5,662 nucleotides of DNA from JBBRHF01 sp038223055 (GTDB taxonomy: Bacteria > Actinomycetota > Actinomycetes > JACCUZ01): the NCBI GenBank assembly GCA_038223055.1, contig JBBRHF010000227.1, forward strand, positions 1 to 5,662, read 5' to 3'. Below the pieces are notes generated by a model. The model saw only the letters and a program-made list of their open reading frames with translations. It had not been told where the DNA came from and did not search any database. Positions within the stretch are counted from its first letter, which is position 1. Every line of letters begins with the position of its first letter. A program made the position numbers and the translations under genes. Below, one piece after another: positions 5,080 to 5,662 of the stretch.

Positions 5080-5662
5080 TTATTGCTCCTCAATCGTGAG
5101 GTCGAGGAAGTGCGTCGCACATGAGATGCAGGGGTCGTAGTTGCGAATCGCCTGCTCGCACTGGCGAACCAGCTCGTCGTGGGGCAGGTCGAGGCGGTCC
5201 TGCACGAACGCCCTCAGATCAGCTTCGATGCTCGGCTGGTTCTGCGAGGTCGGCGGGATGATGATCGCGTCCAGGATGGTGCCGTCCTCAGCGAGTTCGT
5301 AGCGGTGGTAGAGCAGTCCGCGCGGTGCCTCGGTGGCGCCATGCCCGACACCGGCGCGTGGCGGGACGTCGACCGAGGCTGCCGAGGCACCGTCCCAGCC
5401 GTCGATGATCGACAGAGCCTCGTCGGTCGCGTGAACGAGCTCGACGGCCCGCACGACGATCGACTGGAACGGGTTGCGGCACTCGTCTCCTAGCCCGGCG
5501 TTGTGCGCCGCCTCCCTGGCGATCGGGCCCAGCTGGTCGTGGTTGAGGGCATAGCGCGCCAGCGGCCCCACGACATAGGGCGTCTCGCCGTCAAGGTGTG
5601 CGTGCAGGGCGTTTGAGTGGGCGACGTGCGACTCCATGATGTTGTTGCCGAACTCGGCGACC
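5080..5662 (-). CDS. [NiFe]-hydrogenase large (alpha) subunit, group 3 type, C-terminal 193 residues
   Basis: The frame is open through the window edge; 193 residues are visible, starting VAEFGNNIMESHVAHSNALH. An ATG at 5637 is internal, not the start. The fragment shows the group 3 (soluble, cofactor-coupled) pattern: GATEAPRGLLYHRYE (108-122), IIPPTSQNQPSIEADLR (134-150), and the C-terminal metal-binding motif DPCISCATH (176-184), whose two cysteines bind the NiFe centre. Nine residues (FLDLTIEEQ) follow the His, the tail expected to be removed by the maturation protease encoded 2 bp downstream. The sequence fits group 3b (NADP-linked sulfhydrogenase-like, as in mycobacterial Hyh) better than membrane-bound uptake enzymes, but 3d cannot be excluded without the N-terminus and partner subunits. 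Those subunits presumably lie just upstream, beyond 5662. Confidence 0.93.
   Translation of the reverse strand, partial: VAEFGNNIMESHVAHSNALHAHLDGETPYVVGPLARYALNHDQLGPIAREAAHNAGLGDECRNPFQSIVVRAVELVHATDEALSIIDGWDGASAASVDVPPRAGVGHGATEAPRGLLYHRYELAEDGTILDAIIIPPTSQNQPSIEADLRAFVQDRLDLPHDELVRQCEQAIRNYDPCISCATHFLDLTIEEQ
5086..5091 (-). promoter_or_regulatory. Ribosome binding site GAGGAG supporting a TTG start
   Basis: GAGGAG lies within the last codons of the hydrogenase large-subunit gene, 8 bases before the TTG at 5077. It decides the start of the maturation protease, for which no ATG or GTG is available ahead of the conserved N-terminal strand. Confidence 0.7.

Noticed and set aside
5635..5637. 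ATG as the start of the large-subunit gene
   Set aside because: The frame continues upstream to the window edge with a conserved EFGNNIMESH context, so this Met is internal.

Overview
This is a high-GC window with dense, overlapping genes, frequent GTG/TTG starts and actinobacterial protein families (DUF6308, DUF6390, a PLDc_N-type small membrane protein, a short three-helix-type protein). It most likely comes from an actinomycete (Actinomycetota). The species cannot be named from the sequence.

Left part (1-2300), mixed accessory or housekeeping genes: the 5' end of a minus-strand MFS transporter cut by the window edge (1-197); a divergent intergenic region with hairpins (198-510); a plus-strand DUF6308 protein (511-1224); a convergent minus-strand small helical protein (about 1256-1498) separated from it by two adjacent palindromes; a gene-poor stretch (1499-2075) with a strong GC hairpin and, near its right end, a DosR-like palindrome; and a plus-strand two-helix PLDc_N-type membrane protein (2076-2297).

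Right part (2298-5662), the core of the window: a tightly packed minus-strand operon. In transcription order it encodes the C-terminal part of a group 3-type [NiFe]-hydrogenase large subunit (cut at the right edge), its C-terminal maturation endopeptidase, a HypC chaperone, a ten-helix EamA/DMT transporter, a DUF6390 protein and a NifX-type cofactor-binding domain protein. The first five genes are separated by 2 bp or overlap by 1-4 bp (TGATG, ATGA, GTGA junctions), so they are probably translated in a coupled way. The layout suggests a dedicated maturation module travelling with one soluble hydrogenase: HypC delivers the Fe(CN)2CO group, the protease trims the nine residues after the last Ni-ligand motif, and EamA, DUF6390 and the NifX-like protein have unknown auxiliary roles.

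The most interesting observation is that the C-terminal third of the DUF6390 protein reads like a HypC domain. It has a Cys-x4-Gly start and a PGDW-x3-H-x3-V-x2-RL block that aligns without gaps to the stand-alone HypC encoded two genes upstream. This suggests DUF6390 is a previously unrecognised hydrogenase metallocentre assembly or adaptor factor. The DosR-like box before the PLDc_N gene hints that the neighbourhood may respond to hypoxia.
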